Shown here: one piece after another, positions 1-12,000 of the stretch
Numbering within the stretch: the stretch's first letter is position 1
Layout of the letters: each line of letters begins with the position of its first letter
Origin: Trachythela sp. YZ-2020
Taxonomy: Eukaryota; Cnidaria; Anthozoa; Malacalcyonacea; Clavulariidae
DNA: 64,000 nt
Assembly: GCA_016169945.1 (NCBI GenBank)
Contig: JADLSH010000369.1
Coordinates: forward strand, 1,922,001-1,986,000
Reading direction: 5' to 3'
Translations under genes and position numbers: made by a program
The notes under the pieces: model-generated
Seen by the model: only the letters and a program-made list of their open reading frames with translations
Database searches by the model: none
What the model was told of the DNA's origin: nothing

Positions 1-1152
1 TAATTCAACACAAACCCAGGAAAAGCAGATTTCTGTTGAATACTGTAGCTACACTTGACCTCCAGTGCTCCACGTTTAATTCGTCTTTGACTCTTTCGGC
101 ATCTACTGTCTCATTTTGATACTTCATTGATTGCGCTAAACGATTTTCAGTAAATTTTTAGTCTAAAAATATACAGTATATACGAGAGCAGCGCCTATGA
201 GACTGAATTCCAATCTTATATTTGTCATCCATGCCGTGAGAACTACTAACGGAATACCATGCAATCTACTTGAGAAAGATTACAAAATAGGAATGCATAA
301 CTAATGATTTTCTCCTTTGCGTCTTTCCGATCGATATAGACTTTGGTATGTTAATTTCTTTGTTCATAACGCTGTAACAAGGAACCGGATAGGGTCTGCA
401 AGAGTTCTTTGTACACGCGCAAGAAGTAAAACGTGTGCTTTGACCAAAATTAGGCTCAGTTTCGAAGTTCGAAACCGCAATCGGACGAATTCGAGCAAAG
501 CATTACGAATTCTCGTATGAGCAAATGGAACCGGATGAGTTTTAAAAAGCGCAGGAAATAAAGGATGGAAGTTCGGTTTTGAATTCTTCATGCGCATCAG
601 TAGAATTAGTTCACGCTTTCAAAGAACCCAGTGCAAGTTAACTCATGCCTATAAACCACAAGGAATTAAGGAAGTAAAGACTGATTTCCGTCCGATAAAT
701 CTATTCCATACTGCGGTGTGAAAAAGTTCTTACTTAAGTACTATAGAAAATTATCTCCTTGCAAGATCACAAATGACCACATTTATACAACATAAGGTTC
801 ATTTATCAGGGCAAACGTGGGCAAAGAATATGTAGCCGACATTGTAAATACCTGAAAGAGATCAAAGTTAGTGGTCAATGAAAATTAAGATAACTTGTCC
901 TATAATTCGTCTGTTTATAAATGTGCAAATTATTTGTTTCCAGGACCATTACCAGTATAGATCGCGCTATTGTATCTAGTTCGTCTTAATTTTGCACTAA
1001 GATGGATGATCCGTTAGAAGTCGTTAGATGAATGATGCTTTGTGCAAATCTAGTACAGCAGGTAAGGGAAAGTGTGCAAGTAGTTTTCAAAATGTAACGA
1101 ACGAGGTAAAGTTGATCAGTCGAAGCAGTTCCTGGGCTTGCAAATATCTAAG
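1..1152. other. No recognised feature
   Basis: AT-rich sequence. Short open stretches (for example 317-520) have no recognisable protein content. Nothing specific seen. Confidence 0.4.
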
Positions 1153-2246
1153 CATAGACCTAACGCATAATCTCCGTTGCCACCCAATTCACATTTTCGT
1201 ATAACTCACATGCCTAGTTGCCACTGTTATGATAAGGTAAGTATACAATAGAAGAAGGTTACCAAGAATTTACATTAGATATGTGAGCCGTGAATTGGAT
1301 GGCAACTGCCAGAACGCACGTTAGTCGATTAGGTCTATAGGTCATAATTTCAGCTAGAACTAATTAGACTAATTATGTTTATTGATATACTTGTTATATA
1401 ACAACCTTGAGACCGGAGCTCACATGCATTATATAATCAAGGCCCATAAACCAAGCCCTCAGTCAAATATTACAGCTATCGAAAACTGTCCGCTCTTGGT
1501 TGTAACATAAATGTTAATCATACTAGATGGAAGGTTAAAGCCATATCTGTATAGTCTCAGTATGCCCTTGTTTACTGTTAGAAAAATGAATTAAAAAGTG
1601 TTTATTTACCTCCAAACAAGCAGTTGAATATCAATTCTATTATCAATTCTAGTCCGGAACCTCAGTTTGGATGAAAACATTCTTTTCTCCGCAGGTCACC
1701 AACTTTTCAATCCGTCTTAACAACCGTGAAAGAATTTTCATGGTGGTCGTTAACAGCGCTGAGCTTTACGAGCAAAACATGATGCCATTGTTGCACAACA
1801 TGATTCATTTACCGACATGACTCATGACATTTTGCAACTAATTTATCTTGGTCTATCTTATTCGTGCTTGCAGAGCTGCAGTAAGTAGTTGTTATTTCTT
1901 GCAGTAAGTTATTATTCCTTGCCTTATTTTTCTTTCCTGTGTGGTCTTGGCAATGATTTCTTTCTCCAAAACATTTTTCATGGTAAATTACTTACAACTA
2001 TAAGAAGTTAAGAACGCAATGTATGACAACTACTTTGGCAAGTGTACTTATATTGCGTCTTTTACACTGGCTTAGACTTCTAATCAGCTAACCTACACAT
2101 GTTAATGCCTGTTGCCATCCAATTCACACTAAAATAACTCACATGCCTAAATGCAAAGGATGGAACATAGCAAATAAAGCATATAAACTATACAACTGTA
2201 AGGAGGCAACGGGTATAAACACGTGTTAGCTGATTAGGTCTATAGA
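1153..2246. repeat. Two copies of a ~190-bp MITE family
   Basis: Copies lie at about 1153-1342 and 2072-2246. Each has terminal inverted repeats related to TATAGACCTAATCAGCTAAC followed inward by GTTGCCATCCAATTCAC and AACTCACATGCCTA. The first copy has more diverged ends. The 730 bp between them showed nothing recognisable. Confidence 0.6.
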
Positions 2247-2446
2247 CATTATAAACAGAACTGATATTTTAAGAGATTAAGATTCATCCACTGAGAAGGC
2301 TCATTAGCATAGACCGCGCGGTATTTACGCTAAGGAAGACATTACGTCACAAATACATGCAGTCTTTAATCTGCCACTTTTGGTAAAGTTCAGATGTGAA
2401 AATTATTAGCAATATTACTGATGAAACTTTTTACAAAACGATTAAT

Positions 2447-2845
2447 AACTCTCAACAACTCTCATGAACTCTCTACGACTCTTATCAACTCTAATCAACT
2501 CTCAACGACTCTCAACAACTATCATTAACTCTTCACAACTCTCAACAAACTTTCATCAACTTCATCAACTCCCACCTACTCTCGTCAGCTCTCATCAACT
2601 CTCAAGAACTCACAACACCTAATTCCGTAACTCTCAACATTGAAAACAACTCTCATCTACTTCATCATTACATTATTGTGTAAAGTCTCACAAAACTAGT
2701 ACTCTCTCAAACTCTCAAGTCTCAACAACTCTCAACATCCCTCAACATCCCTCAACAACACTCAACATCTCGTATCAACTTTCAACAAACTTCATCAATC
2801 AGACAATCACATTAATTCTCATCAACTCTCAACAACTTTACGACA
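2447..2845. repeat. Degenerate CTCAACAA simple repeat
   Basis: About 400 bp dominated by variants of ACTCTCAACA and ACTCTCATCA with a period near 10. Phase and sequence drift strongly, so it is an old simple-sequence tract. Confidence 0.75.
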
Positions 2846-2897
2846 AAACCTTTTAAATAGTTCATTTATCTTACCATCCAGTTTGGATAGTGCTAAC

Positions 2898-3194
2898 ATG
2901 AAAACAGTGAGCCAAAACAATTTCAATATATACAACAATACAACAATAGTCTGTGGAACAACGGTGCAAGAATGTGGTGATTTGTTGGAAAAATTGTGTC
3001 TTCACAACATGACTTCAGTCTTGACTGACAAACAAAGAAAGAAACGCGGCGACAGCTGGAAACTAGAGAAAAGCAGGACAAATTACATTCAAATTGATTA
3101 TCCTCCACCCCTGGTCCCCTGGAGCAGAAGGATTGAGAAAAAGGTTGCAACAAACAAAATATTTTTATCATGTTTATCACCTCCGAAGCCGTAG
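2898..3194 (+). CDS. Uncertain ORF, 98 residues
   Basis: ATG-started ORF with no recognised domain. It is hydrophilic, with NNTTIVCGTTVQECGDLLEK early and DKQRKKRGDSWKLEKSR in the middle. Composition is more protein-like than most chance ORFs nearby, and the start falls just after the simple repeat. It could be an exon of an unknown gene or repeat. No splice context or homolog supports it. Confidence 0.15.
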   Translation: MKTVSQNNFNIYNNTTIVCGTTVQECGDLLEKLCLHNMTSVLTDKQRKKRGDSWKLEKSRTNYIQIDYPPPLVPWSRRIEKKVATNKIFLSCLSPPKP

Positions 3195-3766
3195 CGATCG
3201 GAGATCTTGGTTCGCAGGGTGATCACCAATTCATCATACTGAATCGAAAACAATAGAGAATCTTAAATTTATCCAACATGGCGACGGTGACGTGTGGGCA
3301 GCTACAAAAATACTTTACATAAAAAAAGGTTTTCTACAAAGAATTAAAACACATCAGAAATACAGCAATCTATACTACCATATTCTAATCAAATCAAAAA
3401 CAGGTTTTCTTGCATTTTTAACACAACTCTTGTCTACTTTTAACCATCTTTAATATTCTGCATATAAATTTGGATATTCAAAATAAATGTAACTTTTGTT
3501 ATTAGTTGAGTTCATTAGGGCCATTCAGATCAGTAAAGTCAATTTATATGCACAATGATGAACATTAATTCAGCGGCCATTTTGGAATAAGGTTTTAATT
3601 ACCACCTTCTAAAAAGACTAAAATTACGTCTAGACGGTGAACTTTGTTTTTTTGCTTGTGAATAGTTAATTATTTAAATTAAGCAATTATATGATGAATT
3701 TGCAAATGACTGGAATCGTTAGGGTATCAGCAGTTAATGCATCTCATTGCAAAAATATGAAAAACA

Positions 3767-3900
3767 TGCAACAACCGAGGGGCATGCAAATCACTGATTT
3801 AAATCTTGTACACATTCAGAAAAATAACAAAAAAAAATCACAAAAAATCACGAAAAAAAATCGCACAAAAAAAGAGTGATTTGCCCCTCGGCAACAGCAA
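3767..3900. repeat. Short foldback / MITE
   Basis: AACCGAGGGGCATGCAAATCAC at the left and GTGATTTGCCCCTCGGCAAC at the right are inverted repeats of about 22 bp with one 2-base difference. The interior is A-rich. About 134 bp long; superfamily unknown. Confidence 0.55.
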
Positions 3901-4654
3901 GAGGGAACAGATTTTATAATCAATAAATCTCTTTACCACGCCGTGCGCAGATTGATTAACAGTTGGAAGAAAATAAGCACCTTGTTTTTATTTAATACAT
4001 AACTATATTTGAGTATTTCATTCACGAATTGACGGATTAACATTAGCAAAATAGGTCATACATAGCACACATGCTAACCAGGTGCTATTAAAATAATTGC
4101 ACTAGAGGCAGTCCACTGCGCGATTGTTGCTATTAGAAAGCTAGAGAAAGAGGGGAATGTAATAGTTTCCGAAATCCCACAATTCCAACTATTTCCCCTC
4201 AAATCTCCTTATCTCGCCAATTCCTCTTCATATTTTTCGTAAATTCCGACTCCCACAGGAACTTTCAATCAGTGCTTTCGACACGGTAGTCGGAGGGTAG
4301 TAACAGGAGATTGTAAGGGATAATTGGTGCATGTCAGAAAAGTTCTATCTCTACGGTGCTAATTAGCCTAATGACCCAAATATTTGAAGGCATGCGTCTG
4401 CGGCAAAGGTTATACGGTGTTCTGTATAAAATATTTTTCGGAACTAATTAATAATTCTTAAGCAAAACACTTAGCGCGACGTACTTAAGAAAAGTACAAT
4501 GAAGTGCGCTATGATCATGAACACTCATATCACTGATATCTAAACACTTATAGATGACTATCAATGTGAGTGAAGGAGAAACCTCTTAGCTTTGGTTGTG
4601 GTAATTGGCTTACTAGCAGTAATCAAGATTGCACAAGAACGAATATACCTACTA

Positions 4655-5020
4655 CTATTCCGATAGACACAGTATTTCTCCACATGTTTCCATTACCATG
4701 TCTGCCATTTCTTGTTTTTGCTGAAAAGTGTCAACACACAGTCTGAACACACTATGTCCATTGAGCATGCATAGATTCATATATTGAAGATCAACGACGG
4801 AAAGCGTATACTGCGCTCTTTGGAGTATACCACAGTAAGAAAATGCTTCTCTACTGTACGATAACGTAAGCAATTTGCTCGGTACGTCACAGTATGTACT
4901 GTGCTGTAAATTGAGTTCTAGGTAAGTAATCCTAGTCCGACACGCTGCATGAAAGAAAGACACCATGTAGATTAGAAAATTAAAGCAAACTATCAATTTT
5001 CGAACGGCGAACAACAACAT
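4655..5020 (-). CDS. Uncertain ORF, 121 residues, possible secreted protein
   Basis: Part of the longest open frame left of SF3B1; the frame can start upstream at 5110. From the ATG at 5020 it opens with a hydrophobic stretch (LIVCFNFLIYMVSFFHAA) that could be a signal peptide, then about 95 residues with six or seven cysteines. CTATAAAAG (minus strand, 5118-5126) could be a TATA box about 100 bp before this ATG. No family recognised; a single chance ORF is quite possible. Confidence 0.2.
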   Translation of the reverse strand: MLLFAVRKLIVCFNFLIYMVSFFHAACRTRITYLELNLQHSTYCDVPSKLLTLSYSREAFSYCGILQRAQYTLSVVDLQYMNLCMLNGHSVFRLCVDTFQQKQEMADMVMETCGEILCLSE

Positions 5021-5405
5021 CCTTGTGCTATTCGTAGTGATTACTGAAATTAAATATAAAACAGCATGCCGATTTTCCACGAGTCCATGATTCTCTGCGA
5101 ACCCAAACATATAATCTTTTATAGGTGAGTTACAGTTAGCTAGTGTGATAGTTCAGCACATGGTGGTCAGACTCCACTAGTGAAGACAGTTATCGGGAGT
5201 GAGTACAATAAACTTATCGGCCCTATATGCTTGCTACCATAACTGTGGCCATACATTTGAAGTTGAGCACCATATATCTGCACTACCATAAATACCGCTT
5301 TGTGAAACGTACCCACCTAGGCTATAATGAATTTACCCGAATTTTAGACATATATGTTATAAAGACAGCGACTAAGTGAAATCACTGTACCTGGGTTTGA
5401 CGAAA

Positions 5406-5460
5406 CATGAAAACGAAGCCCGTGGGTCTGACCCACCACTCACGAGCCTTGTTTTCATGT
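5406..5460. repeat. Imperfect 20-bp-arm hairpin
   Basis: ACATGAAAACGAAGCCCGTG and its near-complement ending TTGTTTTCATGT flank a loop with GGTCTGACCCAC. It may be the core of a small MITE. Nothing else was recognised in the surrounding 3900-6190 apart from the uncertain ORF. Confidence 0.4.
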
Positions 5461-6189
5461 AAACTTGATTTTCACCGAAAAGTTTGATTTCGCAAAGCGA
5501 AATATATAGCGTTTATTTACCAATAACGGAAAGGAAACTGGAAATCTGTTTCATTTTAAGGTGTTCCCAAATACCAGCCTATATAGGTTGTTTACATGAT
5601 CAGTATATGATCGGCTTAATTTTAAAATAATACATCCGCCCAAATATTTTAGAGAAAATCTCTGCATGAACTGTGACTAGTGGTTACTGACGTCAACTGT
5701 CTGACCATTCTGCGACTCGACTGTTATTTGGTTGTAAGCAGATTTGTAAACAGACAAATATAATGTAAAAGCAACGTTGTCCATATTTGGGAGAAGAACT
5801 GATGTATTTACAAACCACATTGCCATTGGCGGGCATTCATAGTAGAATTGAAATAATATATAAGCATTTTGTTTATTAGCTTAACAATCATATTACATTC
5901 ATAAAAAAACATAAAAAGGTCACGATTGAATGATTGGACAACAGAACTGAGATCCCATATTAAGTCCATCTATTTAACACCAACATAGTCAATAACAACA
6001 CAAAATACACAACATATTACTCTACTTATAGTCTTATACACAACAGACAAAACATGTAAGAACAAAAACTACACAAGACAAACTACGAACACCAATTGAT
6101 ATTGTTCGAGCGGCATTTCACGCAAAATGTTTTCCATGTTCCGTTGTTCGGTGTCTTCGGTCAACATCAAAATCCGAGTTTAGTTTTGT

Positions 6190-8240
6190 AAAATAGTATT
6201 CAGAAAGTTATTTTTAAAAACTGCATACGATGATGATGACTATCAATCAGAGGGTAGGTTATTCCAGAGAAGTATAATTCTGTTAAAGTAGGAGGATCTG
6301 AAGGACTGATGAGGTTTTACAAAAGTTACGTCTGAGTTGATCGATTTCGTATGCACCGTATTTGCACTTGTAGTATAAAGTAAGATCTTTGAGTTCAAAC
6401 CAGTACGAGATCGGAAGTAGTTTTAGAGATTTTAATCGGGAAGAGTGCGAGGAATTGTAGTCTTGGGATATAAATTTTGTTGCCCGTCTTTGAACGCCTT
6501 CTAAATGACTAAGTCAGGTGATGATCTTTGGGGTGACCATATTTCACTGCCGTAGGACAAGTGAGATCTTACCAAAGTCAAATAGAGTAGTCGACGACAG
6601 TGAATGTTCGTGAAATTGTGTACAATGTCGTCTTAAAAAACCAAGCACACGATTTGCTTTAGCTATAACATGAGCAATGTGATAAGACCACTTTCGTTGA
6701 TTTTAAAAAGGCGTTTGACCTTATTAATCACGAAATCCTGCTGAGAAAACTTGCGATCTATGGAGTAGACAAATTGTCGATTACATGACCTACAAAGAGT
6801 ACTCAAATTGCAAAAACGAGCTGCAAGAGTAATATTGGATGCTGAGCGTACAGCCTGTTCTGTAGACCTGTTTAATAAGCTTGGTTGGCTGCCATTTTAC
6901 ATCGAGGCACACATTAACTGCTGTAGTAGTTAGTTTATAAACGAATAAACGGATTAGCACCGACTTATATAAACGATTTGCTCACAAGAAATTGTGATAT
7001 TCATAATAGGAACACTAGGTTCTCGAAATTCAATTTAAGTTGTCCAAGATACAAAAGAGAGACTGAAGGAGGGCGTACATTTACTGTTAGGACTATCAAA
7101 GCTTGGAATAATATTGCCAGTGACTTAAAGAAAAGTCATGGTACGAGTAGTTTTAAAAGAAACTTCCGTAAGTGTTTTTTAACAAAGCAGCGAGAGACGC
7201 TAACTTTTGAATAATTTTCATCTCTTTGAATTTTACCTTAAATATTCTTAGTATATAAATGTAATTTATTGTATATATGTTTATATATAGTTTAGTAGTT
7301 AACTATTAAGTATATAATATTTTTGTAATTAGGAATATAGCTAGAGGGCCACAGGTTTATCATTTTTATTAATGTCAAGTGTTATCCTCTTGAAATAAAG
7401 TCTACTACTACTTTAAGTCATCACTGATATAGATACCAAGATCTTTTTCGGGTATTTGCGCTCTTTATTATATTATATTGTCAAGGTGATAGCTGACTGG
7501 TGGGAGATTCTTTTTTCTTGTAAAGCGCATCACACTACATTTTTCCACATTAAAGCTGAGTTCCCATTTGACCGACCACGCATGCAGAGTGTTTAGGTCT
7601 TGATGGAGCAATTGTACTGTCGTCTGCAAACATTGGAGTCTTATTGTGAACGGTTGCATTAAGACTGTCATTGACATAGATAATGAAGAGAAGTGGGCCG
7701 ACAACAATACCTTGCGGAACACCTCAGTGAGGTGCTACAACACGTTGTTTTCTTGAGCTTAAGTAGTCAGAAAACCAGTTAAGTAAAGAGCCAGATGTGC
7801 CATGATCTCGAAGTTTATGAAGAACATGTGGATGCAAGACAGAATCGAAAGCTTTTGAGAAGTCCAAGTAAGTGACGTCTGTTGTTTTGCCGGAATCCAA
7901 GTTTTTACCGGTATCATGAAGAACCTCCAGTAATTGTGTTATGCAAGATCTGTGTGGGTGGAAACCATCTTGAAGATGATGGAGCGAGGGTTTGATGAAT
8001 TCATATAGTTTTCTATGAACTATAAGTTCAAGAACTTTGGAGATTATGCACAGAAGCGAAATCGGTCGTTTGTTACTAATTTCATATAGGTCATCTTTCT
8101 TCGGTACAGGAACGACGTTAGCTCGTTTTCACTCGCTGGGAACTTTACCAATTACCACGGGCCTTTAAAAAGTTCCGTTAGAGATGGTGCCAGTTCATTA
8201 GCACACTCTCTAGTCTTAACAATCTTGCAGATATTCCATC
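6190..8240 (-). mobile_element. CR1/L2-like LINE reverse transcriptase remnant, interrupted
   Basis: Minus-strand translation gives reverse-transcriptase blocks in the right order: RPISLLCIISKVLE and DGFHPHRSC (near 8000-8080), TYLDFSKAFDSV, GVPQGIVVGPLLFIIYVND, FADD (near 7660), then DLGIYISDDLK just before 7412. After the inserted LINE it resumes at 6690 with AHVIAKANRVLGFLRRHC, HLEGVQRRATKFI and LKLLPISYWFELKDL, to about 6190. Several stops and shifts disable it. It is one element split by the insertion at 6690-7411. Confidence 0.8.
6690..7411 (+). mobile_element. 5'-truncated LINE 3' end inserted into the minus-strand LINE
   Basis: Starts with VDFKKAFDLINHEILLRKL, then jumps by an internal deletion to the C-terminal block (LQKRAARVILDAERTACSVD, then NGLAPTYINDLL, then a final ORF ending near 7213 with FTVRTIKAWNNIASDLK). 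The 3' end has AATAAAG followed by a CTACTACTA tail at 7402-7411, as expected of a CR1/L2-type insertion. It splits the older LINE between its DDLK and WSYH codons; CTTT at both edges may be a short target duplication. Confidence 0.75.
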
Positions 8241-8940
8241 AGATATCTTAAAAGCACCGAGCAACTGCAAATACTATGTTTAGAATGCGAGAAACTATAT
8301 CGCGCGAATTTCAACTGCGGAAAATGAGTACAATACAAGATTAAATATAAGTAAAATACTAATGTATAACAGAACACCAAAACAGACAAAAATGGATATG
8401 GACAATTCCACCGGGCCTTTTTTAACAATAAACTGAGAGGGGGGCTTGGCCCCCATGTTGCCCCTCGCAGTAAACTATATTGGCCCCCCCAGTGAAGGTC
8501 CCTTTTGTCTAAAATATAAGCAAAAATGGGGAAAATGACTTTAGTTCAGAAAAGTGTGATGAAATTCCCACAACAAAACCTTGCTTTTAAACCAAAAGCT
8601 CAGTCTGTTTAGAGTTGAACATACTGATAAAAAATTGTTGACTGAAAATGCAGGAAATCAAGCCACAGAGACTCAAGAATACGAAAACGTAAGGTTAGCA
8701 CAACTTCAATTTTGCATGCCCGCCAATCTTTAGGATGGCTTTGTCATACGGTAATTACTAGCCTAACCAGCCCACCCGAAAATGTTAAGGAGGCAGATAA
8801 GTAGGTCTGTGCTAGGTCATCACTGAACCATTTTAACCACTGATGACACTGATGTGGTGATTTTAATTAACCCGTTCTTCGAAGAAATGAAGAATCACCA
8901 ATCTGTGTCTTGGGCTCGCTGTGTGATGATACGCGTGTAT
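8241..8940. other. Upstream region of SF3B1, no further gene
   Basis: Contains a G/C-run stretch (8440-8500, GGCTTGGCCCCCATG) probably from a MITE, and ordinary AT-rich DNA. The SF3B1 promoter should be at the right end. Confidence 0.4.
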
Positions 8941-8952
8941 TACGCATGCGTA
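8941..8952. promoter_or_regulatory. NRF1-like palindrome upstream of SF3B1
   Basis: TACGCATGCGTA is a perfect 12-bp palindrome 49 bp before the SF3B1 start codon. Its core resembles the NRF1/alpha-Pal consensus (YGCGCAYGCGCR), common in promoters of housekeeping genes, with A/T at the outer positions. No TATA box was seen in the 100 bp before the ATG. The match is short, so a functional role is an inference. Confidence 0.4.
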
Positions 8953-9000
8953 AAATATTACATACGGGTATTTGAAACGTTCTCGCTGCATTTTCCGATC

Positions 9001-12000
9001 ATGGCGACCACTCTAGCAAGACCAGCGCTCACTCGAGAAGGTTTTTATCATGTTTTTGTGCCATATTTTCCATAAAATTTCATTTCATAACGTAGATAGT
9101 TAACTGCTTATATTTTCTTCAATAGATATCGAGAGACAAGCTCAAGACATTGTTGATAAAAAAGCTGGAAAAGTACCAACCGACGACACAGACTTGGTAA
9201 GAACGTAGTTTTATAGTTATTAAGAATGAACGTTTTGCTTAGCAGATAATGTTTAATATATAATGGAATAAAACTACAATATAATATTTCTAGGCATTCA
9301 TATTTGCGCTATTCATATAAGTCATGTCCATCTAAGACTATAAAGACATTTCCCCCTGTATAAAACACATGTGCATTTGAAGGATATGTTATACTTTAAC
9401 ATTCCTGAGCAAAACAAAGTCTTGACAAAGTCTTTAAGACTGTCAAAGTCTGTCAATCAATATTTTGTTTGAAGGCAATTTTTTTGCAACCTGACCGCAT
9501 AGTCCGCAAGTACATCACCACAGCTTGAAATCAGGGCTCATTATAATGGGTCGTTCCAGAAAAGATCCAGACTCCCCCCGTGGAGGAAATGGAAAATAAC
9601 CCCCACCTTCTGACATTCTTAGGCAGTTCAAGCTCCCCCCTTCCAAGACAGCAAAGATCAAAATTATCTAAAACCCGCTGACCTGCTGTACAACTACCTT
9701 CTCCCCCTCTTCGGACATCGATAATTTTCAGCTTAATATCCAAACATGCTTACAAAGTTAGTTTATACATACATACATACCAGCCCTTGAAACTCCCAAA
9801 ATTTTAGATCGGCAAGAAATTGCCGACCTAAAAACGATAATTCTCAATTTCGAGACAAATAGACAATTTCCAAGACAAAATTTGATTTTATTGCTTGCTT
9901 CAAGTACTTATTTATGAACAGCAATCAATGGCGAACAAAACATACGAACAATCAATTAAACAATCGAACTCCGATGAACAGTCCATGTTGTGACAGATGG
10001 TACTTTATTAGGATAATTGCGTTAAACCTTGAAGCTTGACAATGTTTTAACTTTCAAAACATTCTTTGAGGCAAAAGAAAGGGTGTGTTTATTTAACTAA
10101 TGCATTGTTACTAACTAAAGTGTGAACCTCGCCCTTGCGTTTCTATGCTGATTGACAGCCATTTCTAGGCAGGCAACACAAAGTTCTATTGAAACAAGCA
10201 AATGTTTTGTAATTCAGTTGTATTTGGTGTTTTTAATTTTAAGACTTTTATACAACCGACCCCAGCCATATACATGTGAACAAACTTGCAAAACTCAGAG
10301 TACAACGTATATCTATTATGACAACGAAAGCCGACTCGTTTCCGTTAAACTCTCCACCTGAATCAGCTGTAAATATGTTGTTAAGATTTATACAACGCTA
10401 GGCTGGTTCTTCAGTTTACGTTAGTTTTCAGTGAAACAAAATGAAGTATTGCTAACATTGTCTTCATGTTGACCGAAATAATATGAAGTCAATCATTCAA
10501 ACTTAGTTTAGTATTTTACTCTGTCTAATGCCAGACGATCTTACTCTTCAGTGGTAGGGTACTGCCAGTTAATGGGTTAAACAATCCACTTGTTTAAAGC
10601 AAAATGACATTAGGCCAAAGTTGTATTTCAGTTGTATACCCATGCTCACGTACAGGAATGTTTAAAGCCATTTAAATGTTACTTTTGAAATAAACAAATA
10701 AATAAATCTACATAATTTAGTAAAATTTAGTATTCCATATGTTTACTGCTCTATCAGTTCCCCCAACGATGTCAATACTGCTGTTATGTCACATCAACCA
10801 AAGTTTGTGCTGATCCGTTCAACATCCCGCCAGTGACAGTTGAAACCTTATCAATGATTCTTCATAAGATCCCTCCGAACAAGGCCACTGGTATTGATAA
10901 TATTTCCATCTGAATTCTAAAGTTGGCTTGTCCTGCTATCCTTGATCCATTGTGTCATCTCTTAAATGCTTCCATCTCAAGTTGCAATTTTCCGACAATT
11001 TGGAAGACCGCTTAAGTACAACTCTTTAAGTGCAATGATTCATCTGACTTGAATAACTATCGTCCTATATCCATTCTACCAGTTTTATCCAAAGTAATTG
11101 AAAAGCATGTTTATGCTTCGCTTAGCCTTTATGATTACCTAATGTCGAACAACCTCATTTATAAATATCAGTCTGGCTTCCGTAAGGATCATTAAACTGA
11201 AACAGCTCTAATCAAGCTAGTTGATGATTTACTGATGAATGCAGATAATAACAAGAAAACAGGAGGTGTGTTCATTGATTATAGGAAAGTGTTTGATACA
11301 ATCAACCACGACGTGTTATTAAAGAAGCTTGAAACATATTAGTCAAGATGTGCTTCAATGGTTTACTTTGCACATGTCTAATTGCCGTCAAAGTGTCTTT
11401 GTGGATAACGTCTCATCCCAAATGTTACCTGTTATCTCTGGTGGCCTCAGGGTACTACTCTTTCTGATTTTTATCAATGATCTACCTCTCCATGTTAACA
11501 ACTCAGCATCACTTCATATCTACACAGATGATACAGCAGTTTTAGATTCCATTGACTGTGAAAGTTCCTGCAACTTGAGTGATGCTTATTAGAGGGGGGG
11601 GTGTGTGCTTATTAGAGGGGGAGGGCTTATTAGAGGGGGGTCTTAACATATTTCTTCATCTAAAAAGGGGGGCTTATTGTTGACTAAATATTAATACATC
11701 TTTGATATATGACTGCATATACTTTCTGCATGTCTATACACAATTTATATATGACACTGATGACAAAACTGTGCCAGTGTATGCACCTTATAATGTCAAT
11801 ATTGTTCACATCAAAATCTGTGAAATACTATATACAGATTTCATAGAACTGTGGCATGCATTAGTGTCACCCTCTTTAAATAAAGTATTCTATCTATCTA
11901 GCTAGTGTGCATTTGTTAACTTTAATATTTGTAAAATATTAAAAACTTAGATGGGTTTAAACTTTTGTACCTATGTGGAGGGGGGGGGTGGTGCTTATTT

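Noticed and set aside
2447..2845. CRISPR-like array of short repeats
   Set aside because: The repeats are degenerate, with no constant-length spacers, in a eukaryotic genome; it is a simple-sequence tract.
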